Counted from the first letter of the stretch, positions 1 to 7,441 are shown. The stretch: DNA of 23,746 nt from Bacteroidales bacterium UBA4073 (GCA_002383425.1 DFYV01000078.1:1-23746), one strand, 5' to 3'. Made by a program: numbers and translations. The notes: generated by a model not told the origin, from the sequence alone.

Positions 1-36
1 CCCAAGGGTCGGGGAATTAAACCACATTCAGATTAA
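1..36 (+). CDS. 3' end of an upstream gene, possibly a histidine kinase (partial)
   Basis: Frame 1 reads eleven codons (PKGRGIKPHSD) and stops at a TAA at 34-36, 20 bases before the LytTR regulator. LytTR regulators are usually paired with a LytS-type histidine kinase directly upstream, and such kinases often end with a strand followed by a short basic tail, so this could be that kinase. The fragment is too short to identify by itself; the call rests on position. Confidence 0.3.
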   Translation, partial: PKGRGIKPHSD

Positions 37-56
37 AAAACTAAAAAACAGTGTAA

Positions 57-827
57 ATGAAAGTATTAATCATTGAAGATGAAATTCCTGCCCAAAGGTT
101 GCTGGTCGATCTACTCAACAGTATGGGACGGGATATTGAAATTGTCGGCTGTTTGGGCAGTGTCCGGGAATCGGTCAACTGGTTTAAGCAAAATCCACAT
201 CCGGAAATTGTTCTGCTCGACATTCAACTCTCGGATGGGGTGAGCTTTGATATCATGAAGGAGGTGAACATCGAAAGTCTGATTATTTTTGTGACGGCCT
301 ACGACGAATATGCCATCCGTGCTTTTAAGGTAAACAGCCTCGATTACCTGCTCAAACCTGTTGAAGCACAGGAACTGGAGGAAGCTTTTCAGAAATACGA
401 CAACTACAGCAAAAAGTTTATACAGGCAAAAAATCTGGATACCAACTACGACGAACTGGTTTCAGCGATTAAAAATTCCCTTCCAGAGTACCGAAAACGG
501 TTTTTAATCCGGTCAGATGAAAGCTGGTTCCAGGTGCCGGTAGAAGAAATAGCCTATTTTTACAGCCTCCAAAAAATCACGTTCGCGGTTACTTTCAGGA
601 AAAAGGAGTATCCTGTTGATTTTTCCCTTGAAAACCTGAAAGAACAACTTGATCCCGATCTGTTTTTTAAAATAAACCGTCAGTTTATAGTCAACCTGAA
701 TGCGATTTACCGTGTACATTCCTGGTTTCAGGGCAAACTGGTACTTGAGCTGAACCCTGCCCCGGAAGAAAAACCCGTTGTTGGCAAGGACAAGGCTGCA
801 GTTTTTAAGCGATGGATGGACCGGTAA
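57..827 (+). CDS. LytTR-family response regulator
   Basis: 256 aa cytoplasmic two-component regulator. Residues 1-120 form a receiver domain: acidic pocket E7-D8-E9, phospho-acceptor D55 (in LLDIQLSDG), T80 (in FVTAYDEYA) and K100 (in LLKPV). Residues about 145-256 are a LytTR DNA-binding domain, with the typical KRFLIRSDESW start, a VEEIAYFYS strand and the FFKINRQFIVNLNAI segment. Proteins of this type bind direct repeats upstream of target genes after phosphorylation by a membrane histidine kinase. The ATG at 57 begins the receiver fold exactly (MKVLIIEDE). A kinase may end 20 bases upstream. The targets cannot be read here; the envelope genes downstream are only a positional suggestion. 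Domain assignment is very secure. Confidence 0.96.
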   Translation: MKVLIIEDEIPAQRLLVDLLNSMGRDIEIVGCLGSVRESVNWFKQNPHPEIVLLDIQLSDGVSFDIMKEVNIESLIIFVTAYDEYAIRAFKVNSLDYLLKPVEAQELEEAFQKYDNYSKKFIQAKNLDTNYDELVSAIKNSLPEYRKRFLIRSDESWFQVPVEEIAYFYSLQKITFAVTFRKKEYPVDFSLENLKEQLDPDLFFKINRQFIVNLNAIYRVHSWFQGKLVLELNPAPEEKPVVGKDKAAVFKRWMDR

Positions 828-942
828 TGTTTATAATTCATAAAATAATCCTGATAGCAACTCATCCCGATCCAGATCCCGCCGAATAGTGGGCTAACTG
901 CAATAAATGGCCAAAATATTCAACGAAACGCTTATTGAGTGG

Positions 943-1042
943 TCAGGTTGTTAGTATAAAAGAATGTGCCGTTTATTGAAAAGTTATTCTTCTTGCTACT
1001 CAGATGGTGTAAGTTTGAACCGAATTTAAAAAATAAAACATT
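943..1042 (+). repeat. Duplicated promoter/leader region, copy 1 (copy 2 at 5550-5649)
   Basis: The 100 bases before the ATG at 1043 align without gaps to 5550-5649, with about 78 of 100 positions identical by hand count. The blocks TAAAAGAATGTGCCGTT, GGTGTAA..TTTGAA and ATTTAAAAAATAAAAC are conserved. Homology was not seen upstream of TCAGGT. The duplication therefore carried the lipoprotein gene together with its control region. Confidence 0.8.
1010..1017 (+). promoter_or_regulatory. Candidate -7 box, TAAGTTTG
   Basis: Matches the Bacteroidota -7 consensus TAnnTTTG, 25 bases before the lipoprotein start codon. The box is kept at the same distance in the duplicated leader (TAAATTTG, 5617-5624). 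No good -33 TTTG element is visible, so strength is uncertain. Confidence 0.4.
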
Positions 1043-1822
1043 ATGAAAACAAGAAATCTTTTATTAGCGGGTATTATTACCCTTTCGGGAATGTTAATTC
1101 TCAGTTCCTGTGAAAATGATGACGAATCGATAGCTGATGAACCGGCTACCGAAGCAGAAGCAGCCGAAATGGTGGCTTATAGTTTGTCAGAAGGAACATC
1201 CGGCGCTGCATCGGATATTGAAACTGCCGCCGCACTTGCCAACGAGGCGGTTGATTATGAAAGTGGCATGAAGTCTGCTAGTACTACTGGCAAAAGTTTA
1301 AGTTGTGGCGAATCGGCGGATACCACAATGGTCACCGCCGGAACAGGTGTAATTACTTATAATAACACCAAAACCTACAATTACATGCTGGAATGCGACA
1401 CATTGGGAAACCCTGTAATGCTCGACATGAGCTTTACATACGACGGTGAATTCGATGCTCCCCGTCTGGCTTCCACTCACTCGGTGAGCGGTGATTTTGA
1501 AATCACTCAAATCGAATATACTTCCGATATGTACCTGATAAACGGCATGTGGCAGCGAAGCGGCGGTTTCGAATCTAAAATCCGTAACCAGGCAAGTCGC
1601 CAGGCAACGATTCAATTTGAACTTGTTAATGTAGCCGTTGAAAAAGAACCTAAGGAAATTGACAACGGTACCATTCATTTCTCGATATCAGGCAGCAGCG
1701 GACACGGTTCGTTCAGCTACGAAGGAACGATTACGTTTATCGGCAACCGGGAAGCCACCATTGAAATTTCAGGGACACGTTATGTTACCAATTTGGAAAC
1801 AGGAGAAGTGGAAGAGCAATAA
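1043..1822 (+). CDS. Envelope lipoprotein of unknown function, copy 1
   Basis: 259 aa. The N-terminus is a lipoprotein signal peptide with lipobox LSSC and Cys23, followed by an acidic stretch (ENDDES). Acidic residues just after the cysteine resemble the Bacteroidota lipoprotein export signal, so surface display is possible. The rest is a low-charge, beta-rich chain with many S/T/G repeats (for example SGSSGHGSFSYEGTITF). I recognise no named domain. A paralogue of 249 aa lies at 5739-6488, about 80% identical by eye; the second copy lacks about 11 residues after residue 70 (the segment around ESGMKSASTTG). The signal peptide, the middle SADTT to ALEC region and the C-terminus are best conserved. 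A hairpin terminator follows at 1911-1952, so it is probably transcribed alone. Confidence 0.85.
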   Translation: MKTRNLLLAGIITLSGMLILSSCENDDESIADEPATEAEAAEMVAYSLSEGTSGAASDIETAAALANEAVDYESGMKSASTTGKSLSCGESADTTMVTAGTGVITYNNTKTYNYMLECDTLGNPVMLDMSFTYDGEFDAPRLASTHSVSGDFEITQIEYTSDMYLINGMWQRSGGFESKIRNQASRQATIQFELVNVAVEKEPKEIDNGTIHFSISGSSGHGSFSYEGTITFIGNREATIEISGTRYVTNLETGEVEEQ

Positions 1823-1910
1823 GCTTTTTCGAATATTTCTAATACCTGTCATTTTTAATAAATCGGAAAGTAAGTTTGGTAAATTGATAACCAGATAAAG
1901 TTTAAAAAGA

Positions 1911-1952
1911 AACCATGCCGGTAGAAAGAATGACCGCGGCATGGTTTTTTTT
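1911..1952 (+). terminator. Rho-independent terminator after lipoprotein copy 1
   Basis: Perfect 10-bp stem AACCATGCCG (1911-1920) with CGGCATGGTT (1937-1946), 16-base loop, T-run at 1945-1952. It separates the lipoprotein gene from the metalloprotease gene. Confidence 0.85.
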
Positions 1953-1975
1953 AATTCACTCACAATATATTAATA

Positions 1976-3259
1976 ATGAAGAAAAGACAAATTATATTTC
2001 TTTTATTGATTTTTTCCTTTCTTCTGGTTTTTGAGGGTAATTTAATTGCTCAACGAAACTGCGGTACAATGGCCTTCGACAGTGTAAGAAGGGTTGAATA
2101 TTCTCTCCCATCACTGGAAGATTTTGAAAATTGGTTGAATGAAAAGATGACTCAGGATACCAGGTTAAAGTCTGATCAGGTATATCGCATCCCGGTTATT
2201 GTGCATGTGGTACATAACGGTGAAAATCCGGGAGAAGGAGCTAATATTAGCTATGAACAGGTTGTGTCCCAGATTCAGGTATTAAATGAAGATTTCAGAA
2301 GGATGCAGGGAACCCGTGGTTACAATGACGACGCTGCAGGCGCTGATACAGGGATAGAATTTTACCTTGCCGAATACGGCCCCGATGGAGAAGATTTGGG
2401 AGAACCGGGTATTGACCGTGTATATGGCGGGAGGGATTCCTGGCCGTCGAGCCCCCTCCGTAATCCTATAGAAACCGTACTCAAACCTTCTACGATTTGG
2501 GACCCTAATAGGTATTTCAATATCTGGACTGTTAATTTCGGTGGGTTTGTTTCAAGAAACCTGTTGGGCTACGCACAATTCCCGGATATGTCGGGACTGG
2601 ATGGGCTCTCCGATACAAACGGAAGTGCTTCAACAGACGGCGTGGTAATAGGATACCAATATTTTGGGAGCAGTGATAAGGGTGATTTTCCCGACCTTTA
2701 TGCCCCTTTCGACTTGGGCAGGACAACCACCCACGAAGTTGGCCATTGGCTGGGGCTGCGTCATATCTGGGGAGATGGTGATTGTTCTGTTGATGATTAT
2801 TGCAATGATACCCCAAACGCGGCAGAACCAAATTACGGGTGTCCGGAAGGCAAAATTTCTTGTAATTCCATAGATATGATTAACAATTACCTCGACTATA
2901 CCGATGACCCATGTATGAATATTTTTACAAATTGTCAGAAAGAAAGGATGCTCACTGTTTTGGAAAATAGCCCGAGAAGGAAAGAACTAGTTGTAAACAA
3001 TATAAATGCAATCCCCGAAGAACCCGATATAACCATACACATATATATGTCCGGTAAATTACTGCATGTTGAAATTCCCCCCAGTCAGGGATATCTCTCA
3101 CTTGAAATTATTAGTATTGACGGGCGACGGTTGACAACCCGGGAAAAACTCTTAAATACATACAATACGGTAGATTTAAACTACCTCCCGTCAGGCATTT
3201 ACATTGTGGCATTTACCGATGGTACCAGGTATTTCACGCAAAAGATAATACTTAAATAA
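1976..3259 (+). CDS. Secreted M43 (cytophagalysin/pappalysin-type) zinc metalloprotease with T9SS sorting domain
   Basis: 427 aa. Signal peptide about 1-25, ending NLIAQ; the mature protein starts near RNCGT, a common beginning in this family. The zinc site is HEVGHWLGLRH at 253-263 (H253, E254, H257, H263, i.e. HExxHxxGxxH). A Met-turn region follows (NYLDYTDDPCMNIFT), as in M43 enzymes, with several cysteines around it. From about residue 345 the C-terminus has the pattern of a type A T9SS sorting domain: LLHVEIPPSQGYLSLEIIS, then DGRRL, then LPSGIYIVAFTDG and a final KIILK. The protein should be exported through Sec and then the T9SS and act extracellularly or on the surface. The Spy-like gene begins 11 bases after its stop, so they are probably cotranscribed. 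No counterpart is seen in the second copy of the duplication. Confidence 0.93.
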   Translation: MKKRQIIFLLLIFSFLLVFEGNLIAQRNCGTMAFDSVRRVEYSLPSLEDFENWLNEKMTQDTRLKSDQVYRIPVIVHVVHNGENPGEGANISYEQVVSQIQVLNEDFRRMQGTRGYNDDAAGADTGIEFYLAEYGPDGEDLGEPGIDRVYGGRDSWPSSPLRNPIETVLKPSTIWDPNRYFNIWTVNFGGFVSRNLLGYAQFPDMSGLDGLSDTNGSASTDGVVIGYQYFGSSDKGDFPDLYAPFDLGRTTTHEVGHWLGLRHIWGDGDCSVDDYCNDTPNAAEPNYGCPEGKISCNSIDMINNYLDYTDDPCMNIFTNCQKERMLTVLENSPRRKELVVNNINAIPEEPDITIHIYMSGKLLHVEIPPSQGYLSLEIISIDGRRLTTREKLLNTYNTVDLNYLPSGIYIVAFTDGTRYFTQKIILK

Positions 3260-3270
3260 AAACAACAGTT

Positions 3271-3642
3271 ATGAAAAAAATAATTTTTAACGTTATTTTC
3301 GTGCCCTTTTTTTCGCTTGCCGCTTTTGCCCAGAATTTCGGGATGCAGCTTACACCCGAAGAACGCGCCCAAATGCAAACGGAATGGATGAAAGAAAGCC
3401 TGCAGTTAAACGATTCGCAACTGGTAAAAATTGAGGCACTGAACCTGGAATATGCCCTGAAGATGGAAAAAGTCAAGGGCATTGACGGCAATTTAAGCAA
3501 GCTGAAAGCGGCCAGAAAAACATCGGAAGAGAAAGACAAAAAGCTAAAAAAACTGCTGGATGAAGAACAGTTTGAGTTTTACCTCGACAAACGGAAAGAA
3601 CTGCGAAAAAAAGCGAGGGAGATGGCCAAAGAACGAAAGTAA
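3271..3642 (+). CDS. Small periplasmic Spy/LTxxQ-like protein, copy 1
   Basis: 123 aa with a signal peptide ending FSLAAFAQ at about residue 21. The mature part is short, highly charged and almost wholly helical: an LTPEERAQMQTEWM segment, then LQLNDSQLVKIEALN, then a lysine/glutamate-rich helix to the end. The LT..Q and LN..Q spacing is like Spy/CpxP (LTxxQ) periplasmic chaperone-like proteins, but the match is by pattern only. It follows the M43 protease by 11 bases and precedes the DUF6515-like gene by 47. A copy at 7014-7385 is about 90% identical as protein; the first 170 or so bases differ at about one position, while the 3' half is more diverged. Confidence 0.8.
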   Translation: MKKIIFNVIFVPFFSLAAFAQNFGMQLTPEERAQMQTEWMKESLQLNDSQLVKIEALNLEYALKMEKVKGIDGNLSKLKAARKTSEEKDKKLKKLLDEEQFEFYLDKRKELRKKAREMAKERK

Positions 3643-3689
3643 CAGGGCAAATTTAAACAATTTAACAAGTAATTTAAAAATATGAAATT

Positions 3690-4190
3690 ATGAAAGCAAA
3701 ATATATTGTATTTATTTTAATCGCCATATTATTGGGTGATGTATCAGCGGCATATGCACAACGAAGGGTGGTCAACACGCCTCGCCGCACAGTGGTACAA
3801 GGGCCGCGCGGTACCGTGATTTACCGCAAAAAAATCGTAATAAGGACAGTCACTCAACTGCCACGGCAGGCTGTAGTTATCCGTTACCGGAATATTCCTT
3901 ATTATTATCATGGCGGGGTATTTTATGTGTCCCGTAACGGGGTTTATGTCTGCACAGCGCCTCCCGTGGGCATTCGGATTGCGGCATTGCCTGCCGGTTA
4001 CGTTCGGGTTGTTGACGGTCCCAGTGTTTTCTTTTATGCCGGTGGAATTTTTTACATTCTGGATGAAGTCAGCAAGGAATACGTGGTCGCCGATCCTCCC
4101 GTAGGCACCATTGTTTACACACTTCCAGCCGATGCCGCTGAAATAGAAATCGACGGCAAACCTTTCATGGAATACAACGGCGTCATTTAA
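3690..4190 (+). CDS. DUF6515-like secreted protein, probably shortened by a late nonsense codon
   Basis: 166 aa. Signal peptide ends near VSAAYAQ. An arginine-rich stretch (RRVVNTPRRTVV) is followed by two glycine/tyrosine motifs: YYYHGGVFYV with PPVGIRIAALPAGY, and VFFYAGGIFYI with DPPVGTIVYTLPADA. This layout is like DUF6515 proteins, which are envelope proteins of unknown function. The stop TAA at 4188-4190 falls in the final motif (EYNGVI*). The same frame continues sensibly for 18 codons (KQVNIEKPAYEVVRKLDA) to a TGA at 4245-4247, which suggests a Tyr codon mutated to TAA. Whether the shorter protein still works cannot be told. Likely last gene of an M43, Spy-like, DUF6515 unit. Confidence 0.78.
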   Translation: MKAKYIVFILIAILLGDVSAAYAQRRVVNTPRRTVVQGPRGTVIYRKKIVIRTVTQLPRQAVVIRYRNIPYYYHGGVFYVSRNGVYVCTAPPVGIRIAALPAGYVRVVDGPSVFFYAGGIFYILDEVSKEYVVADPPVGTIVYTLPADAAEIEIDGKPFMEYNGVI

Positions 4191-4247
4191 AAGCAGGTAA
4201 ATATTGAAAAACCTGCTTACGAAGTTGTCAGAAAACTCGATGCATGA
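4191..4247 (+). pseudogene. Detached 3' end of the DUF6515-like gene
   Basis: In-frame continuation after the TAA at 4188-4190, ending at TGA 4245-4247. It encodes 18 residues including PAYEVV, the sort of strand expected at the end of such proteins. It contains an 8-bp inverted repeat (AAGCAGGT 4191-4198, ACCTGCTT 4211-4218) with no T-run, so I do not call a terminator. Confidence 0.5.
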
Positions 4248-4292
4248 AATAGCTACAATTCAAGGGAGGATTGGGCTAAAATCAATTTGAAG

Positions 4293-5384
4293 ATGCAGAT
4301 AAATATGATGAAGCATATGAACTCATACATTTTTTTAATGCTATTGTTGTCTGTTGTAAGTTGCAACAAAGATGACAATGACGTACAACCAACGCCGGCA
4401 GAATCAATGTATTTCCCTTCAAATACAAGTTCTACCTGGGAAACTATACCGCTTTCAAGTTTAGGTTGGAATCAAGACGCCATTCAACCATTGAAAGATT
4501 TCCTTATTCAGACAAACACAAAATCTTTTATGATTCTTGTGAATGGAAGAATTGCCATGGAAGAATATTTTGATGAACATACGGCAAACACTACCTGGGA
4601 ATGGAATAGTGCGGGTAAAACCTTAGTAACCGCTACTACGGGAATTGCTCAACAAGAGGGATTATTAAACATAAACAATAAAGTATCAGACTACCTGGGA
4701 ACTGGATGGACCAATATGCCATTGGATAAAGAAAATTTAATTACTGTAAGACATTTACTGACTATGACAGCAGGTAATGATGATACAAAACAATATGTTA
4801 CTAAATCAAATCTGACCTATGTTGCTGATGCCGGAACCAGGTGGGCATATAGCAATATTTTTCAAAAACTAATGGATGTAATTGCAGAAGTCAGCAATAA
4901 ACCCTTTGAAACGTATTTCAACGAAAAAATAAAGAGTAAAATGGGAATGGACGGGTTTTGGAACTATGGAATAATATTCACCATTTATCACAGCACAACA
5001 AGGAGTATGGCCAGGTTTGGCCTTTTGGCATTGAATAAAGGAAAATGGAATAACGAACAGATTATCAATGAAACCTTTTTTAATGAAAGCATTTCATCAT
5101 CGCAAGATATCAATCCTTCTTATGGATATTTATGGTGGTTAAATGGAAAAACAAAATTCATGATTCCCGGAGAGCAGACTGTTTATCAGGGTTACCTGGT
5201 CCCAAATGCACCTGCTGATATGTATGCTGCAATGGGAGCATATGACCAAAGAATTTATGTGATTCCAGGTAAAAAAATGGTCGTGATCAGAATGGGTAAT
5301 GCCTCTAACCCGTCAAATCCAAATTTTGCAGTATCAGGTTTTGATAATGATCTTTGGGAGAAAATTAATGCAGTCATTAACTAA
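4293..5384 (+). CDS. Serine hydrolase of the beta-lactamase (class C-like, AmpC/EstB) family, lipoprotein
   Basis: 363 aa from the ATG at 4293. In-frame ATGs at 4305, 4308 and 4317 would also leave a signal peptide, and 4308 (MKHMNSY) is about as likely. Lipobox VVSC with Cys24, then an acidic KDDND stretch, indicates a lipoprotein. The SxxK nucleophile motif is S106-A-G-K109 (in WNSAGKTL) and the second motif is Y186-S-N188 (in WAYSN). The third motif is not a clear KTG or HxG; the region YLWWLNGKTK and AAMGAYDQ covers that part of the fold. Such proteins include esterases, peptidases and D-Ala-D-Ala hydrolases; resistance to beta-lactams is not implied. The gene is visibly more AT-rich than its neighbours and splits the two duplicated halves, which fits separate acquisition. 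Confidence 0.88.
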   Translation: MQINMMKHMNSYIFLMLLLSVVSCNKDDNDVQPTPAESMYFPSNTSSTWETIPLSSLGWNQDAIQPLKDFLIQTNTKSFMILVNGRIAMEEYFDEHTANTTWEWNSAGKTLVTATTGIAQQEGLLNINNKVSDYLGTGWTNMPLDKENLITVRHLLTMTAGNDDTKQYVTKSNLTYVADAGTRWAYSNIFQKLMDVIAEVSNKPFETYFNEKIKSKMGMDGFWNYGIIFTIYHSTTRSMARFGLLALNKGKWNNEQIINETFFNESISSSQDINPSYGYLWWLNGKTKFMIPGEQTVYQGYLVPNAPADMYAAMGAYDQRIYVIPGKKMVVIRMGNASNPSNPNFAVSGFDNDLWEKINAVIN

Positions 5385-5549
5385 CTCCCCTGAAAAGTTC
5401 TTTTAACTCTTTTTCTACATCTCAATTAGCTTATAATCAATTACATATTTATAATAGGACTGCCATACAGATGGACTATCGTAATGATGGATTTATGCCG
5501 ATAGCGGAAATCCCCCACATTCCAATCCAATATTCCTTTAATTGACCCA
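5385..5549. other. Noncoding gap after the hydrolase gene
   Basis: No gene, strong hairpin or recognisable repeat seen. The gap to the next lipoprotein start continues with the duplicated promoter region (5550-5649) and an extra 89 bases (5650-5738), described separately. Confidence 0.5.
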
Positions 5550-5649
5550 TCAGGTAATTGGTGTAAAAGAATGTGCCGTTCGTTAAAAAAATTTCCATCA
5601 TGCGATACAGAAGGTGTAAATTTGAAGCGGATTTAAAAAATAAAACCGT
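5550..5649 (+). repeat. Duplicated promoter/leader region, copy 2
   Basis: Ungapped match to 943-1042, about 78% identical. The ATG that follows at 5650 is at exactly the distance of the copy 1 start codon (100 bases from TCAGGT), but the lipoprotein reading frame resumes only at 5739. Confidence 0.8.
5617..5624 (+). promoter_or_regulatory. Candidate -7 box, TAAATTTG
   Basis: Fits TAnnTTTG and sits at the same place as TAAGTTTG at 1010-1017 in the other copy. Conservation of the box while flanking bases drift supports a promoter role. Confidence 0.4.
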
Positions 5650-5727
5650 ATGAAGCGAGCACGAACATGTTTTTCACACATGAACATGATTATCGTGAGT
5701 TTCATACACCATAATGTAAACAAATAA
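5650..5727 (+). CDS. Possible 25-codon upstream ORF before lipoprotein copy 2
   Basis: ATG at 5650 aligns with the start codon of lipoprotein copy 1 and keeps its A-rich leader. It opens a 25-codon frame that begins MKRARTCF, has two further internal ATGs and ends at TAA 5725-5727, 11 bases before the real start at 5739. It may be translated as a leader peptide or simply be a relic of an insertion at the start codon. There is no evidence that the peptide has a function. Confidence 0.25.
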   Translation: MKRARTCFSHMNMIIVSFIHHNVNK

Positions 5728-5738
5728 AATAATCGAGT

Positions 5739-6488
5739 ATGAAAACAAGAAATCTTTTATTAGCGGGTATCATTACCCTTGCTGGAATGTCAATTCTCAG
5801 TTCCTGTGAAAAGGAGGACGAATCGATGGCTGAAGAAGCGGCTACCGAAACAGAAGCAGCCGAAATGGTGGCTTATAGTTTGTCTGAAGGAACATCCGGT
5901 ATTACGGCGGATATCGAAATTACCGTCACACTTGCCAGCGAAGCGGTTGATGAGGGAAGACTGAGTTGTGGCGAATCGGCTGACACAACCATCGTCACTT
6001 CTGGCGGAACCAGCTTAATTACTTATCAAAACACCAAAACTTACCAATACGCGCTGGAATGTGATGAGTCGGGGAACCCGGTTATGCTGGATGCAAGCTT
6101 TAGCTATAACGGCACATTCGATGCCCCCCGACTGGCTTCCACACACTCGGTGAGCGGTGATTTTGAAATCACAAGCATCGAAAATACTTCCGATATGTAC
6201 CTGATCAACGGAACATGGCAACGAACCGGTGGGTTTGAGTCCAAAATCGGAAACATGGCAAACCGCCAGACCACCATTCAATTCGAGCTTGTTAATGTGG
6301 CCGTTGAGAAGGAACCCAGGGAAATCGACAACGGTACCATTCATTTCACCATGTCAGGCGGCAGCGGACGCGGTTCGTTCAGCTATGAAGGAACGATTAC
6401 CTTCACCGGCAACGGGGAAGCCATCATTGAAATCTCAGGAAACCGTTATGTTACCAATTTGGAAACAGGTGAAGTAGAAGAGCAATAA
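5739..6488 (+). CDS. Envelope lipoprotein of unknown function, copy 2
   Basis: 249 aa paralogue of the 1043-1822 product, about 80% identical. Lipobox LSSC with Cys23, then EKEDES. Compared with copy 1 it lacks about 11 residues before the GRLSCGESADT motif; it keeps the two cysteines (SCGES and ALECDE) that may form a disulfide. The C-terminal 70 residues, including YVTNLETGEVEEQ, are nearly unchanged. I recognise no domain. The start is set by alignment with copy 1: the signal peptide begins MKTRNLLLAGIITL in both. The 89-base segment between the old start position (5650) and 5739 is unique to this copy. A strong terminator follows at 6608-6650. Confidence 0.85.
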   Translation: MKTRNLLLAGIITLAGMSILSSCEKEDESMAEEAATETEAAEMVAYSLSEGTSGITADIEITVTLASEAVDEGRLSCGESADTTIVTSGGTSLITYQNTKTYQYALECDESGNPVMLDASFSYNGTFDAPRLASTHSVSGDFEITSIENTSDMYLINGTWQRTGGFESKIGNMANRQTTIQFELVNVAVEKEPREIDNGTIHFTMSGGSGRGSFSYEGTITFTGNGEAIIEISGNRYVTNLETGEVEEQ

Positions 6489-6494
6489 GCTCCA

Positions 6495-6521
6495 CTTTTT
6501 TCAGTGCAAGCCTGAAAAAAG
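6495..6521 (+). repeat. Small hairpin just after lipoprotein copy 2
   Basis: Perfect 10-bp inverted repeat CTTTTTTCAG (6495-6504) and CTGAAAAAAG (6512-6521), 7-base loop, directly after the stop codon. AT-rich and without a following T-run; may protect the 3' end or do nothing. Confidence 0.4.
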
Positions 6522-6607
6522 ACTTCTTCGTGGGATTTTAGTCAATTCGTGCAATTACTCAACTTAAACAACATGTTGGTTAGTTTTATACACTATGCGC
6601 CTATAGT

Positions 6608-6650
6608 CGGGGGAAAATGGGATTATATTCATTTTCCCCCGCTATTTTTT
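6608..6650 (+). terminator. Rho-independent terminator after lipoprotein copy 2
   Basis: Perfect 12-bp stem CGGGGGAAAATG (6608-6619) with CATTTTCCCCCG (6630-6641), 10-base loop, T-run at 6645-6650. Its sequence is unrelated to the terminator of copy 1. Confidence 0.88.
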
Positions 6651-7013
6651 AAATCATTCAGGCAATTTTGATTTTTTATATCATCGGGCGAATAGACCGC
6701 TTTACCCAAAGAGGAGGATGCTTTAACAAGATTCCGCCCCAGAGATAACTGAGCAAATACACTGCTTTGCCCGGAGAGAGAATTGAGGCTGGGAGCAACA
6801 CCATCGTACCGCTGAAAGAAAGTTATTGGGTTTTAGCACAACTGTTTTCGGTATCTCATCAGGGTCGGGTCATGAAGGAAGATCCCATTCGAATCCATTC
6901 AATGCTCATAAGTTGAACATCCGGTTGTTTGTTGAATTTATTCTGCCGTTCGATGAAGAAAATATTTTTGGTAAGCCCGATTGGATTATTTTCTACCCAT
7001 AAAAAATGTAGTT
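6651..7013. other. Gap with a possible gene remnant
   Basis: In copy 1 the corresponding interval carries the M43 protease; nothing here resembles it. On the plus strand one frame is open from 6787 to a TAA at 7000-7002 (71 codons, no ATG) and ends with a protein-like tail (FDEENIFGKPDWIIFYP). It might be the end of a lost gene. No promoter box is clear. Confidence 0.3.
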
Positions 7014-7385
7014 ATGAAAAAAATAATTTTTAACGTTATTTTCGTGTCCTTTTTTTCGCTTGCCGCTTTTGCCCAGAATTTCGGGATGCAGCTTACACCC
7101 GAAGAACGCGCCCAAATGCAAACGGAATGGATGAAAGAAAGCCTGCAGTTAAACGATTCGCAACTGCTAAAAATTGAAGCCCTGAACCTGGAATATGCCC
7201 TGAAGATGGAAAAAGTCAAGGGCATTAACGGCAATCTAAAAAAGCTAAAAGCGGTCAGGAAAATATCGGAAGAGAAAGACAAAAAGCTTAAAATGCTGCT
7301 GGATGAAAAACAGTTTGCGCTTTATCTTGACAAACGGAAAGAACTGCAAAAACAAGCAAGGGAGATGGCCAAAGAACGAAAGTAA
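7014..7385 (+). CDS. Small periplasmic Spy/LTxxQ-like protein, copy 2
   Basis: 123 aa, about 90% identical to the 3271-3642 product (12 differences counted). The ATG at 7014 is chosen because it matches the copy 1 start and begins the signal peptide; a TTG at 6981 would add 11 residues but is unsupported. Signal peptide to about residue 21, then LTPEERAQMQTEWM and a charged helical body. The match to copy 1 runs through the stop and about 35 bases beyond (CAGGGCAAATTTAAACAA), up to the left end of the insertion sequence. The downstream DUF6515-like gene of copy 1 is absent here. Confidence 0.8.
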   Translation: MKKIIFNVIFVSFFSLAAFAQNFGMQLTPEERAQMQTEWMKESLQLNDSQLLKIEALNLEYALKMEKVKGINGNLKKLKAVRKISEEKDKKLKMLLDEKQFALYLDKRKELQKQAREMAKERK

Positions 7386-7420
7386 CAGGGCAAATTTAAA
7401 CAAATTAACATGTAATTTAA

Positions 7421-7436
7421 CTTAACTTTCGCAAGT
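7421..7436. repeat. IS left terminal inverted repeat
   Basis: CTTAACTTTCGCAAGT; pairs with 8983-8998. It begins exactly where homology downstream of the two Spy-like genes stops. Confidence 0.85.
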
Positions 7437-7441
7437 TCTAT

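Noticed and set aside
4191..4218. Terminator after the DUF6515-like gene
   Set aside because: There is an 8-bp inverted repeat but no T-run, and the sequence reads as coding in frame.
4293..5384. Beta-lactam resistance gene
   Set aside because: SxxK and YxN are present but the third motif is unclear, and this fold is mostly used by esterases and peptidases; resistance cannot be claimed.
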